A DNA stretch of 64,000 nt from Anisodus tanguticus (taxonomy: Eukaryota; Streptophyta; Magnoliopsida; Solanales; Solanaceae): assembly GCA_034509755.1 (NCBI GenBank), contig CM067542.1:21767001-21831000 (forward strand), written 5' to 3'. The position numbers were made by a program, and so were the translations under genes. The notes under the pieces are model-generated. The model had not been told where the DNA came from, ran no database searches, and worked only from the letters and a program-made list of their open reading frames with translations. Below, one piece after another: positions 45,570-57,918 of this stretch (position 1 is its first letter; every line of letters starts with the position of its first letter).

Positions 45570-46471
45570 TGTTAATGTTGGGTTTGTTGTTGTGATATTT
45601 GACCCAACATATCTTCTGAAGTACTGATTTGAATGCATAAAAATGTTGGGACAAATGTCATAACATTCGGACCAACATCTTCGAAAAATAATCTTGCCTT
45701 ACTTCACGGAATGAAGTAATATTTTTATAAATATTACTATGAAGTAAAAATGACTTGACAAGGTAAAAAGGAGCCGGTGAAAACGTGGGAAGAACGAGTC
45801 AAGGATGTTGCTTTGCGTGAGGAACAAGTCAAAGATGTTAGAGGATTTTACTCCATGATCTTCTCCAACAAGTACACCAACTGCCAACCTTTCCCTCAAC
45901 CTTCTCAACGAATCGATGAGCTCTTCAAGGAAGACTCTCTGCTATAAATAGAGAGTCTACTACATTGAATCGATATCCAGAATCAGATTGCAAAAATACC
46001 AAGAGAGCTCTCGGAATTTCATCTCAGAAATCTGGATTACAAGTGTTGTCTGAGTGTGTCGACAACATTCTGTCCAACATTACAATTGTTGTTTAGATTC
46101 TATATTGGTTTTGTATGGAGCGATTGTAATGAGAGGTTGTCTATGTCTACTTAGTTAGATTTTTCAGGCAGAAGTCATCTGCGACTTCAACTTTTAATTT
46201 CTTTCCATTTTATCTTGTAATCTATAAAGAAAGGAATTTGTAATTTTGTGTATAATATATATACAATACATTTGGTCATTGACCATCATATGTTATATAA
46301 TATATATAACTTATGAAATTTTTAAACATTTGTGTTCTTTAAATTCCGCTGCATTTACTCTTTAAAGTTACTATTTTGCTAAGTGTTGTTACTGGTGTCG
46401 AATGACATAATTGCCGACATTCGATTTATTTCATTTTGTTTTTACTTTCTCATAGCGTTTGACATCCTTCA
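45570..46471 (+). repeat. 3' LTR of the SIRE-type element
   Basis: Begins TGTTAATGTTGGG after a purine tract (AAAAAGAGGGAGAT). TATAAATA at 45943-45950 is a likely promoter TATA box. The end is placed at CATCCTTCA (46471) by the CA rule and the near-matching flank; only the first 70 bases can be checked against the 5' LTR. Confidence 0.7.
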
Positions 46472-46476
46472 ATAAC

Positions 46477-47204
46477 TTACACTTTAAATTAATTACACAA
46501 CATAGCTATAATAGATATTTGAATTATCTACCGTAGCTAATACAACAAAACACGGTTAAAACACATTTAACCTGACTGCTCCCAAACCAAATATAGAGCC
46601 GGCGTTGAGAAAACTTCTAGTGGCTCTCCATACACCAGATTTGATTGTATTTTTCATATTTAAATATAGTGTGTTTTGTATTTTCGCCGGACATTTGATC
46701 GGATTTGACTATATTCTTCATTTTGATCTATATACATGTATTTGGATGATTGAATTTTGAACTGTGTCTTTGAATACACCTGAATATATACAAAACATGT
46801 AAAACATCATAGTTATATTTTGAAAATGTATTTAAATACACCCGAAATAGCTAAAAAGTAGCTACAAATTATAATTAAAACAAATAGTAGCTACACTTGG
46901 ATATAAGCTAGCTATTTATGTAAGCGAATTGTTTATATCCCTTAATTTTAGATTCATATAAGCACATTTCTGTTTTAGTTAGGCTTCATTATAATTTTGA
47001 TCCATATCATTTTCCGGACTCCGCGCATAGCGGGAGCTTAGTGCATTTTACTGTCTTTTTTTTATAAGCCCCTATGTTGGTTAGATCTCATTTTTCGGCC
47101 TAATCTTGGTTCATTCCATGTGTTGCACCTAAATATATATTGGGACAAGGACATAAACGGCAATTTGAGTGAAATCGGATTGCCCAAGAAATTTAACAAT
47201 GCAT
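46477..47204. other. Intergenic sequence with a SINE tail
   Basis: AT-rich, no gene seen; the only recognised item is the SINE-derived stretch at 47013-47063. Confidence 0.55.
47013..47063 (+). mobile_element. 3' fragment of a SolS/TS-type SINE
   Basis: TCCGGACTCCGCGCATAGCG, then GGGAGCTTAGTGCA and a T-rich tail, matches the conserved 3' part of the Solanaceae TS/SolS SINE family as I remember it. The tRNA-like 5' part is missing, so this is a 5'-truncated or eroded copy. Confidence 0.65.
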
Positions 47205-48330
47205 TTTTAGTTTTTTAAAAATAATTTTATTTTATAGCTATTTTTAAATTAATTACAGCATATATATATAAATTATATCATTATTATAAATAATATGTAT
47301 TACTATTATATATATAAAAGAAAAGGGAAAATATGTATAAAATCTATATCATTGTTATATAGAATATGTATCTCGACAATATATACATAATATATCACTG
47401 TTATATAATTTGTATATAATAAATATATACTAAGTATATAATCAACGTATAATCATCGTATAATAAATAATTCTTATTTTTGTAAAATTTCTATGAATTT
47501 ATTCAATACTGATTTACTCATCCAGCAAGAACTCAGAAAAAGCATTTCACAAGCGTCCAAATTTTTCCTCCCAAATTACTCCGTAGCTTCCAATCTCAAA
47601 CACGCTAAAAATTGTCCATTGTTTTAATTAGTAGTCAAGTGTTATTTCTGTTCTATACATACAGTGTAGTGAATACCGGTAATAATAATCAAAGGGCGAG
47701 ATGGTGACGACGCCGATTGTGCCGCCAAACACCGACCAGATCTATTTCTGCGTTAGTTGAGAAGGAACCCAGATATATTTCTGCCGGAACCGGTGGCTAC
47801 ATATTGGCATTAAATTTCTCCCACCGCCTAATTCAGATACTTTTATAAAGTAGTGCTAAAATTTATCTTATTTTGTGATAGAAGACACATGGTGTACTTT
47901 TTTCAAGGACACAAATGTCATCTGACCAAAATTATTTACAACCGGATAATTCAAGAAGTTTAAAAGATATTTTTAGTTTATAGCATTTTAAAACTAATTT
48001 CAGCATATGTATAAAAAATGTATCATTATTATATAAAAAATGTATCATACATATAAGGACTATATCATTGTTGTATAGAATATGTACCCCTACAATATGT
48101 GTTTAGAAAATGCATCATTGTAATTTATTTTAATAAATGTATAATATATCACTGTTATATTATTTGTGTATAATGAATGTATAATCAACGTATACTTATT
48201 AATTATACACATAATTATACAAGTATTACACATATTATACATATTTTGGAATATTTCTTGAAGGCTCAATCAACGTTTACTTACTAATTATACACATATT
48301 ATACATATTTTGGGATTTTTATTGAAGGTT
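47205..48330 (+). repeat. Diverged AT-rich direct duplications
   Basis: Bases 47205-47470 and 47955-48210 share the order of short motifs: TTTTTAGTTT, TTATAGC, ACAGCATAT or TCAGCATAT, TATATCATTGTT, TAGAATATGTA, CACTGTTATAT and AATCAACGTATA. A smaller tandem pair follows at about 48190-48330 (ATTATACATATTTTGG then GAAGG-TCAAT, twice). Confidence 0.6.
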
Positions 48331-48503
48331 CAATATGAAATTTTTTGTCGCATATTTGTTTTCCTTTTGTGGCAAGCTTAGTCACCACAAAATGTGTAGT
48401 TCTTGTAACAGAAACATTTAGCAATAGCAACACAGACAAAGACCTTTAGTGGAGTGATGTGCCACTAAATTACGACATATTTGATACCAATTTCATAGAT
48501 TAT

Positions 48504-49982
48504 TGATGTCCTTAATGCATTTGTAGCGTGTGTTTCTTATGTTATTTTGGTTTTTGTATGATTTTTACCTCGGCACACTAGAAATGAGGAAAAGAGCATA
48601 AACGTGGATAAAGTGCCGTAAAAATAAGAAGTTCAGCAAAGACAAGATATGCGGACTGCAGAACCAGACTGCAGATCACAGATGAGGAAGCTACATCGCA
48701 GTTTCAAATAGTGATTAGAGGATTTTGGAGCCCCAAAGTGTGACCCATTATGCGGTCCACACTTTCGTTCTGTGGACCGCAGTCCGATCTGCGAATCACT
48801 ACTCCATAACAGTCCCAACTCAGATTGCGATTCTTCAGAGTATTTATGCAGACCGCAGTTCAGTTCTGCAGGCCACACTTCCTACCGCAGTGCCAGAGAG
48901 CCCAGGTTGAAGATCACTCTACGAACCCTTAGCCCAATTTGCGGATCGCGGACCCCATTTGCAGTCCCCTTCTGAGGTCACAGAATGGATGTCAGTGACA
49001 TTTTTTATATATGTAGTCCAAATTTTTGAGTCCCTTTATAAATTTTACCTAGGATTTTGTAAAACAAGACATACACCAACTCATACCAACTCACATGAAC
49101 TCATTCTCCAGCATATTTTAAGAGCTTAGAAGAGGGAGAACAGGCTTTGGAGACTAGGGTTTCATCACCCATCATTTTGGAAGTGAAGATTTGAAGCCGT
49201 TAATAAGAATTTCTTACTTCATCTCTTTATTTCCTTGCTTTGTATTGTTATATTAGGCATAAGTGATTACTTTGGACAATAAAATTGAAAGGCTTGTTGG
49301 GTAGTAATTTATATTTGACTCATGTGGCTTATGAATGTTTTATTTACCATTATTTATGAAGAAATCATATTATTGCTTTAATTAATCTTGTTTTGGAATG
49401 TTTTCAAAGGGATTAGCTATCCCTAGGACTTGCCCATTTATTCTTAGTTACACATGAGAGAGAAAATTAGGGATTGAGTCAGATTGATTATCATAATTTG
49501 AGACTTTAAACCTCATCTATTGAGTTTAACCTAGAGATAGGAAAAATCCTAGTGTATCCTAAAATTGGAATGTGATTAATGCCTCTTAGATTGATTCGAG
49601 ATAACTAACTAAGATAAACCCGTATAGTCGAGAGACATTAGTGGGTAATTGAGATTACAAGACTAAGAACACTTAATTTATAATAGTTAGTGGTGGTTTA
49701 GCATTGTATTGGATCATTATGAGTTTAAATTGAATTACTAGTGAGTAATTGAGATTCCAAGATTAAGAACACTTAATTCATCATTAGTTAGTTTTATCTT
49801 TATTCCTTTTAAATAAAATCAAATATTTAAAAATTATTTAGCTTAGCTTAATTGGTGACAATTTCATAACTAGCTTAATTACCTAAGTATATTGTTCCCT
49901 GTGAATTCGACCCCGACTCCTAATTGAGTAAATTATATTGCGACGATCTTTTACACTTTCTCTTTGAGGAGTGGAGTTGGAC
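48504..49982 (+). mobile_element. Probable solo LTR with GC-rich repeated words
   Basis: A stretch from TGATGTCCTTAATGC to a terminus reading CGACCCCGACTCC, then TTGCGACGATC and GAGTTGGAC. The end section is typical of a large plant LTR just before the primer-binding site. ATTAT occurs at 48499-48503 and 49983-49987, which could be a target duplication. It contains repeated 'GCAGACCGCAG/GCGGTCC' words at 48650-48970. There is no coding sequence and no partner LTR. Exact ends are uncertain by a base or two. Confidence 0.5.
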
Positions 49983-49987
49983 ATTAT

Positions 49988-50213
49988 CATGATGACTTTT
50001 TGGTCTTTTAAGTCGCCACAAGAATGTCTGGTCTCTTGTCATGATCGAGCTGCTGGACTAGCGCTTGGCAATAGTTTGGGCCGAAAGGTCAATTTGTTGC
50101 ATTAAACTCAAACATTGGCCAAATAAATTTCTGATGGCCATGTAGTGTCATTTCCCATATATATTCCCAATATACATGTGTACTACGTACCAATCTTCAC
50201 GTGCAATGAAAAA
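49988..50213. other. Short unassigned stretch
   Basis: No gene or known repeat recognised; 226 bases between the solo LTR and the MULE-like end. Confidence 0.5.
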
Positions 50214-50345
50214 TCAGCAATTCGCACGAATGCCCCTATCTTGGATGGTCTTTAATTTTTTTCCCTTCAAATTGTTGGTCTTTAATTTTTTCCCTTCGAC
50301 ACTTTAAGTAATTAAAAAGTGGTCGAAAATATCCCTGACATAAAA
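50214..50345. repeat. Second copy of the MULE-like element end
   Basis: GATGGTCTTTAATTTTTTTC, then GTTGGTCTTTAATTTTT and GTGGTCGAAAATATCCCTGAC match the left end of the element at 25214-25335. The similarity continues loosely to about 50440 (AATTAAGTTAT words), but no matching right end is present, so it is truncated. Confidence 0.7.
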
Positions 50346-50448
50346 AAAATTGGTCTACCCTTTTCTATGCTTAATTTCACAAGGTTCGACATAAGTTTTG
50401 TAGGAATTAAGTTATCAGACATAACTTCATTTCTACAAAACTCAGGGG

Positions 50449-50795
50449 TGGCTCAATAAGATCGGTGGCCTAAAGCCAAACTTTAACAGAAGGCCCTATT
50501 TTTTTAAAAAAAAAATTATACATATTTTATTTGAAATCGTTATGTAACGGTTAAGTATATCTTCAAACTGATAACTAATAAGCCGAACTACGACATTCAA
50601 AATCGAATCGAAGCACCTGTAATTAGAGCCTCATAATGTAAAAAATCATGCTAGAGAGCGCTTCTCCCTTTAAACGACCTAGCATATCTCGAAATCGAAC
50701 TAATCGAAAATTTTAATAGAGATACCGAACACTGAAGGAAACAAATTAGGCCCCTAAAATTTTGGGGCCTAAAGCGCCCGCTTCAACTGCTTGGC
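50449..50795. repeat. Unclassified repeat with GGCCTAAAG-type ends
   Basis: Begins near GGTGGCCTAAAGCC and ends near GGGGCCTAAAGCGCCCG, interrupting the MULE-like copy on its left and the copia gag (C5) on its right. It is AT-rich with CGAAATCGAA-like words. I cannot name the family. Confidence 0.35.
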
Positions 50796-51330
50796 CCTCT
50801 TGTGCGGAATCATTCAAGATTCATTGTCGTGTGTACAAAGTCATCCACCACACCATCCCTCCAAAATCAAAGCCCCTGGACAAATCTGGTGATTCTGATG
50901 ATGAACTTTTGTCCCGCTTAGATGCAGTTATACTACAATGGATCTACGATACGATCTCGAACGATCCATTACATACAATCATTGAAATCAACGCTACCGC
51001 ATGAACAAACGTGGGAGCGCTTGGAAAGCATTTTTCACGATAACAAGACACAACGTGCATTGTATTTGGAAAATCAATCCAAGGACATTCAGCAGGATGA
51101 TTTTCCTAATGCATCGGGCTATTGTCAAGAACTTAAGATGATTGCCGATCAACTCTCCAACGTCGGTGCACCTGTCACCAATCAACGATTGGTGATGCAA
51201 CTCATAGCGGGTTTGCATGAAACTTATGATGGTGTCGCTACCATCCTCCAACAAAGCATGTCATTGCCTCCATTCTATGAGGCCCGTTCGAGACTCATCC
51301 TTAAAGAAATCCAAAAAACCAAACGGGTCT
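50796..51330 (+). pseudogene. Copia gag, 5'-truncated (C5)
   Basis: Starts inside gag at the block FKIHCRVYKVIHHTIPPKSK, then LSRLDAVILQWIYDTISND; the N-terminal 35 or so residues and the 5' LTR are missing. After a frameshift near 50995 it continues FHDNKTQRALYLENQSKDIQ, NVGAPVTNQRLVMQLIAGLH and ARSRLILKEIQKTKR to TAG 51330. It is closest to C1 in this window (IHCRVYQVIDHIIPPK). Confidence 0.85.
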
Positions 51331-51778
51331 AGACTAATGCAAGCACCGCCGAGGCCACCGGCGACACATTTGCCGACCCAAGGGACTCGGTCTATGCGCT
51401 GCACCACCGACAAGCCAACGATATAAACGTGCCTCAAAATCCCGGAATAACAACAAGGGTGAAATTTCGGCCGAAACCGTGGTGGCCGAGCTGAAAAATT
51501 GTAGCAGAAGCGATAGAGGGCAGCCCCCGCCGACCGGCAGCCACCCGCAGCGGCAGCAGTAGTGGCAGCAACCTCCTCCGTAGGCTGGCTACCCACCATA
51601 GTTTGTGTGGGCCCATCTGGCTTGGGTTGCTCTACCGTACCCCTATCTGATATCCTCATGGGCCTAACCTCTGGCCCGACAGCCCCTGCTCGCCATCCTC
51701 GGTGTACGTCCACAACAGGCATATAGTGCACATGTCTCTCCTTCTTCAATTTATGCACCGACGGATATTGAGGCAGCT
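51331..51778 (+). other. Gag-protease linker of C5
   Basis: Proline- and glycine-coding, GC-rich and full of stops and shifts. It corresponds to the knuckle-less linker seen in C1, C2 and C4; no separate gene on either strand is supported. Confidence 0.6.
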
Positions 51779-53246
51779 ATGACCACGATATCTCTCAACG
51801 TTCGAAATGAAAGTTGGTACATGGATACTGGTGTCACATCTCATATGACGGCATCCCAAGGTACCCTCTCATCTTTTTTCAATATGAGCAATTTAAATTG
51901 TAATATTATTGTTGGTAGTGGACAAGGCATTCCCATTCGAGGTTATGGACAACCATCCCTCTCCCCACGACATCCACCATTAGTTTTAAACAATATCCTT
52001 CATGCCCCGAAACTTATCAAAATCTAATCTATGTGCGTCATTTCACAACCGACAATAATATTTCCCTTGAATTTGATCCTTTTGGTTTTTCTGTGAAGGA
52101 CCTTGTGACAAGGATGCGAATAATGAGATATGACTGCACTTGGGACCTTTATCCTACTACCACCACCGTCAGCCATCCAGCCTCCTCTTCATCAACCCTT
52201 GCAGCTCTTTCTACTCTTTTATGGCATAATAGATTAGGACATCCAGGAGATTATGTTTTACGCTCTCTTAGCAAAAATAAATTTATTGATTACAAACATG
52301 TCTCTACTACTCCTGTTTGTGAATTTTGCATTTTTGGAAAACATGTCAAATTGCCATTTTATTCTTCATCCACGTGTACTCTAATACCATTTGATATCAT
52401 ACACAGTAATTTATGAACTTCTCTTATTTTAAGCACAGCCAGGCACATATATTATGTGTTGTTTTTAGATGATTATTCCAACTGTTTGTGGACTTTTCCC
52501 ATTGGTAATAAGTCCCAAGTCTATTCTATTTTTTCTTCCTTTAGTGCTTTAATAAAGACGCAATTTGAAAAGAATATCAAATGTTTTTCAACGTGACAAT
52601 AAGAGGGAATTCGATAATCAACAATTCAAGTTGTTCTGCACCAAACACGACCTTATTTTTCATTTTTTCTGTCCACACACCTCTCCACAAAATGAAAAGG
52701 ACGAACGAAAAATTAAAACCATAAACAACTTAATTCGTGCCCTCCTTGCCCACACCTCTATCCCTCTATTTATGGCATTACGCCCTCTCAATGAAAACCT
52801 ATCTCTTGAACATTCTTCCAGACAAGTCTCTCAAACACAAGTCTCCCAGTCAAGTTTTTTATCTTCAGCATCCTTCCTATAAGCATTTATGAACTTTCGG
52901 ATGTATGTGCTACCCCTCCATCCCTCTACTCAAATCAACAAGATGCAACATCAGTTATCCTCGTGTGTCTTTCTTAGTTATCCCCCCCTCCCACCACCAC
53001 CACCTCAAATCATCGAGGTTACAACTGTTATGACTTTTTAAGCAAAAAAATAATCATTTCTAGGCATGTCATATTCGATGAGTCCCAATTCCCCTTTGTC
53101 AAACTCAATTCTCCACCTCTAAATTCCTATGACTTCTTAAATGATGGCCTAAATTCCCTTCTAATTCATCACTTGCAAAATCAGGTGTTACCATCACCGG
53201 CAACTGACTCGATCACCGCTGTCCCGAGTTGGGCGACCCACCCAAC
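51779..53246 (+). pseudogene. Copia protease and integrase, 3'-truncated (C5)
   Basis: SWYMDTGVTSHMTAS (about 51813) is the protease site with Val for the usual Ala. A frame change near 52025 leads to the pre-integrase region: WHNRLGHPGDYV and CEFCIFGKH. The first integrase Asp is Asn (IIHSNL) and a TGA follows. Frameshifts then separate QNEKDERKIKTINN, which keeps the Glu. The sequence reaches the end of integrase (SYDFLNDGLNSLLIHHLQNQ) and stops at 53246, where a gypsy LTR begins. RT, RNase H and the 3' LTR are not in the window. Confidence 0.85.
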
Positions 53247-55247
53247 TGTAACATCCCGTACTTTCGTTCCATGATTTAAATCGCCAGACATATATAAGTA
53301 GACCTGAGTCCTGGGGGAAATTGTGTTATAAGTTGGTATTCACATCAAGAGCTTAGTATAGAAATGAATGCGGCCCCAAAATAATTTAAGATTTTGAAAG
53401 TGTGACAATAATGACTGGTAATGATATTTTATGTATGGCAAAAGAGGTTACGGATTAGTGTTATATCATATGATTATGATAATGGATATATGAAGTGTGA
53501 TACAACGATTACTATTTAAGTGAATTAGGATCAAAAAATTAATTGTGTGTGTGTGATGAGTTAAATGTGGAGTGTGGTCTAAAGGAGTTAATTAGTGACT
53601 TAATGAATAAGTGATGTGGCATCACCTTTTTCATGTGTCAATATGTGAGATAACATTAAGTGACCACCGTTTCTACAAGATTAGGTGGCAACCCACTAAT
53701 TCTCATAGTGGAAAGGGCCTAACTTTTATAGAGATAGGGGCTTAATATTTTGCCAACTCATCTAGAATTATGGCCAGCTCATGGAAAGATGAGACTTTGG
53801 ATAACTCTCATAGGAATATATGCATCAAATTCTCAAACATTTATTTGACAACTTCTTAAAAAGGAAAGAAAATGGGCAACAACGTTGTCATGGTAAAGTT
53901 TCCTCAAGAAAGGATATTAAAGTTCTATGGTTGAAGCACATAATATAATATAGTGCAACGAGAAGACATCTGGTTGCAACAGCAACGTTACTTATAAATT
54001 TCAAGGGAGCCACATACACTGGTTTTATTCTCCGCTTCGATCCCGTTGTCGAATATGGGGATTCTTCGAAAATAAAGTAAGGTGGAAGAAGAGAGGTTCT
54101 TGACAAATAAGGTTGAGGTGATAAATGAGTTGCATTGATTGGATAATAAAGGTATGTTAAGGAAAATCCTTCTTTCTTTTGGCATGTTCTAAGTACGAAA
54201 CGTAAACGTAATACTGTCCCATAAATGATTCTACTCTTAGTAGTTAAGGATGTTCATGTTATTCATTCCTATTTTCAAAGCATGTCTAAATATGTATCTA
54301 AATCCATATTGAGGTATATGGGAAAGATGTTAGTATTCATAATGTTAATCAGAGGTGAAGCAATATTACATCACTCTGATAAACTCAGAGTGTCTTAGTA
54401 TCATTCATGCATTATATTCATGTACATACCTTGACCTCAAAGGCGTTATATAAGCTACTATATGTATACATTATGTATGTATGGGAATTGGAAAAATGGA
54501 TACGTCATTATATACGCACCACCACCTGATCAGTTGGTATATAATGATGATTATGCACATAGAGGCATGTATGATATGATGGGATGCCCACAGAGGCTTG
54601 ATGGTGTTATATACACATATGTATATGTATGATCGCATTATTCATGGCACTTAGGCATATTATGGCCCTCAGAGGCATTCTCTACTGGTTGGTTATTTCT
54701 TGTGTCATATTACTTTCATGTTTCTATTATGTTATTCTTCATGCCTAACATAATCGGTACATCATTCGTACTGACGTCTCTTTTGTTGGGGAACGCTGCG
54801 TTTCATGCCTGCAGGCTCCGGTAGACAAGGTGACGGTACGCACTAGTAGGTTGTTGGTTCAGCTGATATTGGATAACTTTACTTGTTTCAAAGTTGCAGT
54901 CTAGTCGTGGTACGATATTTTTGATATGCATAGGGGTATGGAGGGGCCCTGTCATGACCTTATGATGTCACATACTCTTTAGAGGCTTGTAGAAAGTTGT
55001 CTTGGGTATAGTAGTCGTGTATGGCATTGTCGGCCTTAGTATGTATATGTACATAGGTTGGGTTCTTCTGGTTGTAGGATTTTACATAGCTCATTTCCAA
55101 TTTATTATTTTTATGTGTCAGCAGGTTACCTCGTGGCGGCCCTCGTGGCCCATACTTGATTATGGTTAGGTGGTAAATATATGATTAGTGGTGCTCGGCA
55201 AGTAAGGTTCGGGTGCCCGTCATGGCCCTCCAATTTGTGTCGTGACA
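53247..55247 (+). repeat. 5' LTR of gypsy element G2
   Basis: Starts TGTAACATCCCGTAC and ends GTGTCGTGACA; it is inserted in copia C5. The GCTGCGTTTCATGCC word near 54788 is shared with the LTRs of element B (near 1831). Only one LTR is in the window, so the length rests on the TG/CA ends and the primer-binding site. Confidence 0.8.
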
Positions 55248-55251
55248 AACT

Positions 55252-55262
55252 TGGTATCAGAG
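55252..55262 (+). other. Primer-binding site of G2
   Basis: TGGTATCAGAG, 4 bases after the LTR end; tRNA-Met type, as in element B. Confidence 0.82.
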
Positions 55263-55458
55263 TAGGTCTATCCTAGGGAGTCTACAAGTCGTGTCTAGTA
55301 GTGTCTTGTTTATAGGTGTGTTGTGCACCACACTTATAGACAATGGGCTACTGGGCATTTAGGATGATGGTTACCTTCATTCTTGATCTAGAATCGTGCT
55401 ATAGAGCTGAATTGTAAGAAATCTCTCTGTAAACTTTATCGTGTTTATGATTACAGCA

Positions 55459-55773
55459 ATGCCTTCTTCCACTAGGGCTATGATTAGTAGGGAGATTGAG
55501 GTTGAATTGAGTGTAAATGTGAGTAGTATGCTCTTTATTGAGACAAATCCATCAGAGAATATGAGTAAGTTGCTTTCCCAGGTATCGATGAATTTAGTAG
55601 TACCAGAGGAGTTGAGGGAAGCTCCCATATCATCAGTCCTACCACCAGTTCTGTCTGATAAGGACGTAAGGAGAGCGGTGCAGGTATTGAATCAATTGGT
55701 TGTCTCTCATGCACGACTTCAGCCTAGAGCATCTGATAGAGATAGGCCCCTTGAGGGGTCAGAGAGCTCATAA
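55459..55773 (+). pseudogene. Gypsy gag N-terminal remnant (G2)
   Basis: The frame from MPSSTRAMISREIEVE runs 104 codons to TAA 55771. Its last part (DVRRAVQVLNQLVVSHARL) is the conserved pre-capsid helix of this gypsy gag type. The capsid core that should follow is missing: a few residues later (PREFIS) the sequence passes through stops toward the knuckle at 55880. Confidence 0.65.
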
Positions 55774-55879
55774 CCTAGGGAATTTATTAGTTAGGGATCA
55801 CTGATATTTAAAGGGGTCAAAGATGCCAATATCTCAAGGTCAAAATTGTAAAGGTCTCGTGAAACCGCCTCGACCATCT

Positions 55880-55924
55880 TGTAGTCAGTATGGTCGAGCG
55901 CATGCTGAATTATGCCGCAAAGGT
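55880..55924 (+). pseudogene. Gag zinc-knuckle remnant (G2)
   Basis: CSQYGRAHAELCRKG is the gag CCHC knuckle with Tyr in place of the second Cys, so zinc binding is lost. It confirms that the region between 55459 and here is a shortened gag. Confidence 0.6.
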
Positions 55925-57035
55925 ATAGGGGGTTGGTTTAGTATGGAAGCCATGGTCACAACGTTCCAAAGTTCCCCAAGTTGATACGCAAAGGTAAGTA
56001 TGAGATGATTATGAGTTGTACATATAAAAAGTAGAAGACATCATTGGAAGGTTTAGTAGGTTATAAAAATCTACACATTTTACAGTGACTTTGCTAATTT
56101 GAATGAGGGAATATGTTATGTACACGCAACCTAAATTGTAATGTCTTACCTAGAATAGATTAGAAATTATCCCATGATATCATTAACGAGAATGGATTGC
56201 CATAATCGAATCGTGTGAAGAGTGACCATAAGTAAATTTAAGAAGATCACGTAAAGTTGATGTACCCAGAATGGTGAGCCCAAGTCATTTATATAAGGAT
56301 CGAGTTATCCACGGTAGTGGAAGGGGACATAAGCCTCTCGTCCGTACGTAAAGGGCCATATCGCGTATTATTGAGAATTACATGTATCATTGTTAGTAAG
56401 CTAAGGCATGCTATAGGTATTGGACTAGTAAGGTCTTCGGCTCCATTGTGCAGCATGTTACAATTCTAAATAATCTATGGATAACAATAGCTTGTTAGAG
56501 GCAATTGAGGACGAGACCTATGGAACAATCGAAGAATGGTTGTAGGAAATATGAAAACAGTTAACAAGTATGAATGGAATGGTATGATCAAGTATCAAGG
56601 AAGAAATATTTTTCGTTTAATGACGAGTAGAATGAAGGATTATGAGAAGAAGGATAAAGGTGAATGACATTATAGTTATGCAGGTTTCACAAAGGTATGA
56701 TTACTCCAGAACAGCGTAAGGAACAATGGTAGAGGAAGGACAGTAAGAACTCTTCGGCAAAAGGTGACAAACCTCTAATGTTCAGGAAAATAGTATGAGA
56801 AATACTTTGAGATAAGAGACCCCCCCCCTCAAGGCAACTTCAAATGGAAATATAAAGGTAAGACGAATGAGCACTCGGTTGATGAGAGATCTAATAATGA
56901 TAAGACAAGAAAGCTTGACAAGTCATTAGATCATGTAACACCGTGACTTGGATCTCAACATATGAAGCATCGGTTTCACAAAATATGCAGTCATACCTCT
57001 CAGAAAGTATGAAACGAAAGTAACAGTGAGTATAG
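55925..57035 (+). other. Non-coding interior of G2
   Basis: No protease, RT or integrase motif seen; stops in all frames. It resembles a LARD-type interior like that of element B. A C run lies at 56820-56828. Confidence 0.6.
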
Positions 57036-57832
57036 TGTTGACACCCAATTTTGTCCCGTCATTTTCAATTTATTTGCAATTTTAAATATTTTTAACACCT
57101 CAAAATAATTTTTAACTATATACATACATGCGTATATACATATATATATATATATATTATTATTCTCAATATTATTATTATTATTCGCATTTTTACTGTC
57201 ATTTGCATTTTTATCATAATCATAGGTTTTATCCGAAAATTCTATGTTATTCTATTTTCCGCAAAAATGGCATTGCATTTCTATTTTTTATCAAGCATTA
57301 AGCATATCGCAAATATTATATTATTATCACATCGTTATATTTTTTATTAAAATAATTTACATTTTTTTCTTCAAAGCATTTTTTAATATTAAACCCCTTT
57401 TTATATTTTTAAACCCATAACACTCATTTCCCAACCCAAAACAATTTCTACCCAAACTAATTTCAACCAAAGCCCAATTTCCCCAAGCCCACTCGACCAA
57501 ACACCCATTTCCCCCTTTTATTTTTCGGCCCAACTCCCAAACCCATCCTTTATTTCCCCCCTAACCAAAAGAAAAACCCAAAAGAAACTCTACCAACCCA
57601 AATCATCCAACCGAAGCCCATACCCATTCGGCCCAACTCCCAAAACCCCTTCTCTCATTTCGACCGACCCAAACCGGCAACATACCCGAAGCCCAACAAC
57701 CATCCCCTTTTATTCCCCTAACCCCTAAACCTAACAAAACCCAAAAAAAAAACCTTTCTATCACCCTAAACCGGCGCCGCACCTCACCCATGCCCCTGAC
57801 CCCACACGCCGGTCGCCTCACCCACTACTACC

Positions 57833-57918
57833 ACCAACTCCCTGCCACCAACTCCCTGCCACCAACCCTTCGACCCATACCCCCAAAATCCGCGACCCAT
57901 ACCCCTAAAATCCGTGAT
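57833..57918 (+). repeat. Short C-rich tandem duplications in the Ogre-type LTR
   Basis: CCAACTCCCTGCCA occurs twice in tandem (57834-57862), and CGACCCATACCCC(C/T)AAAATC occurs twice in tandem (57869-57912). Confidence 0.8.

Larger units (their letters stand above)
41779..46471 (+). mobile_element. SIRE-type Ty1/copia element with large internal deletion
   Basis: Bases 41779-41848 match the first 70 bases of the LTR at 45570 with about six differences. They lead straight into RNase H sequence (from about 41883), so the rest of the 5' LTR, gag, protease, integrase and most of RT are gone. Downstream are an env-like frame (43299-45188), a purine tract (45555-45568) and the 3' LTR (45570-about 46471). 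The bases flanking the ends, ATAAT (41774-41778) and ATAAC (46472-46476), may be a target duplication with one change. Confidence 0.8.
53247..57035 (+). mobile_element. Ty3/gypsy element G2, truncated by an Ogre-type insertion
   Basis: A 2.0-kb LTR (53247-55247) is followed by a primer-binding site, a leader and a gag remnant. The leader aligns with that of element B (shared GTCTACA, CGTGTCTAGTAG, TGTTGTGCACCA, GGCATTTAGGAT in the same order), so they are one lineage. The interior after gag is non-coding. At 57036 a new LTR begins. Its 3' half may lie beyond the window. Confidence 0.85.

Noticed and set aside
48633..48975. ORFs on both strands rich in Cys/Gly/Ser
   Set aside because: They come from repeated GCAGACCGCAG-like words in a probable solo LTR.
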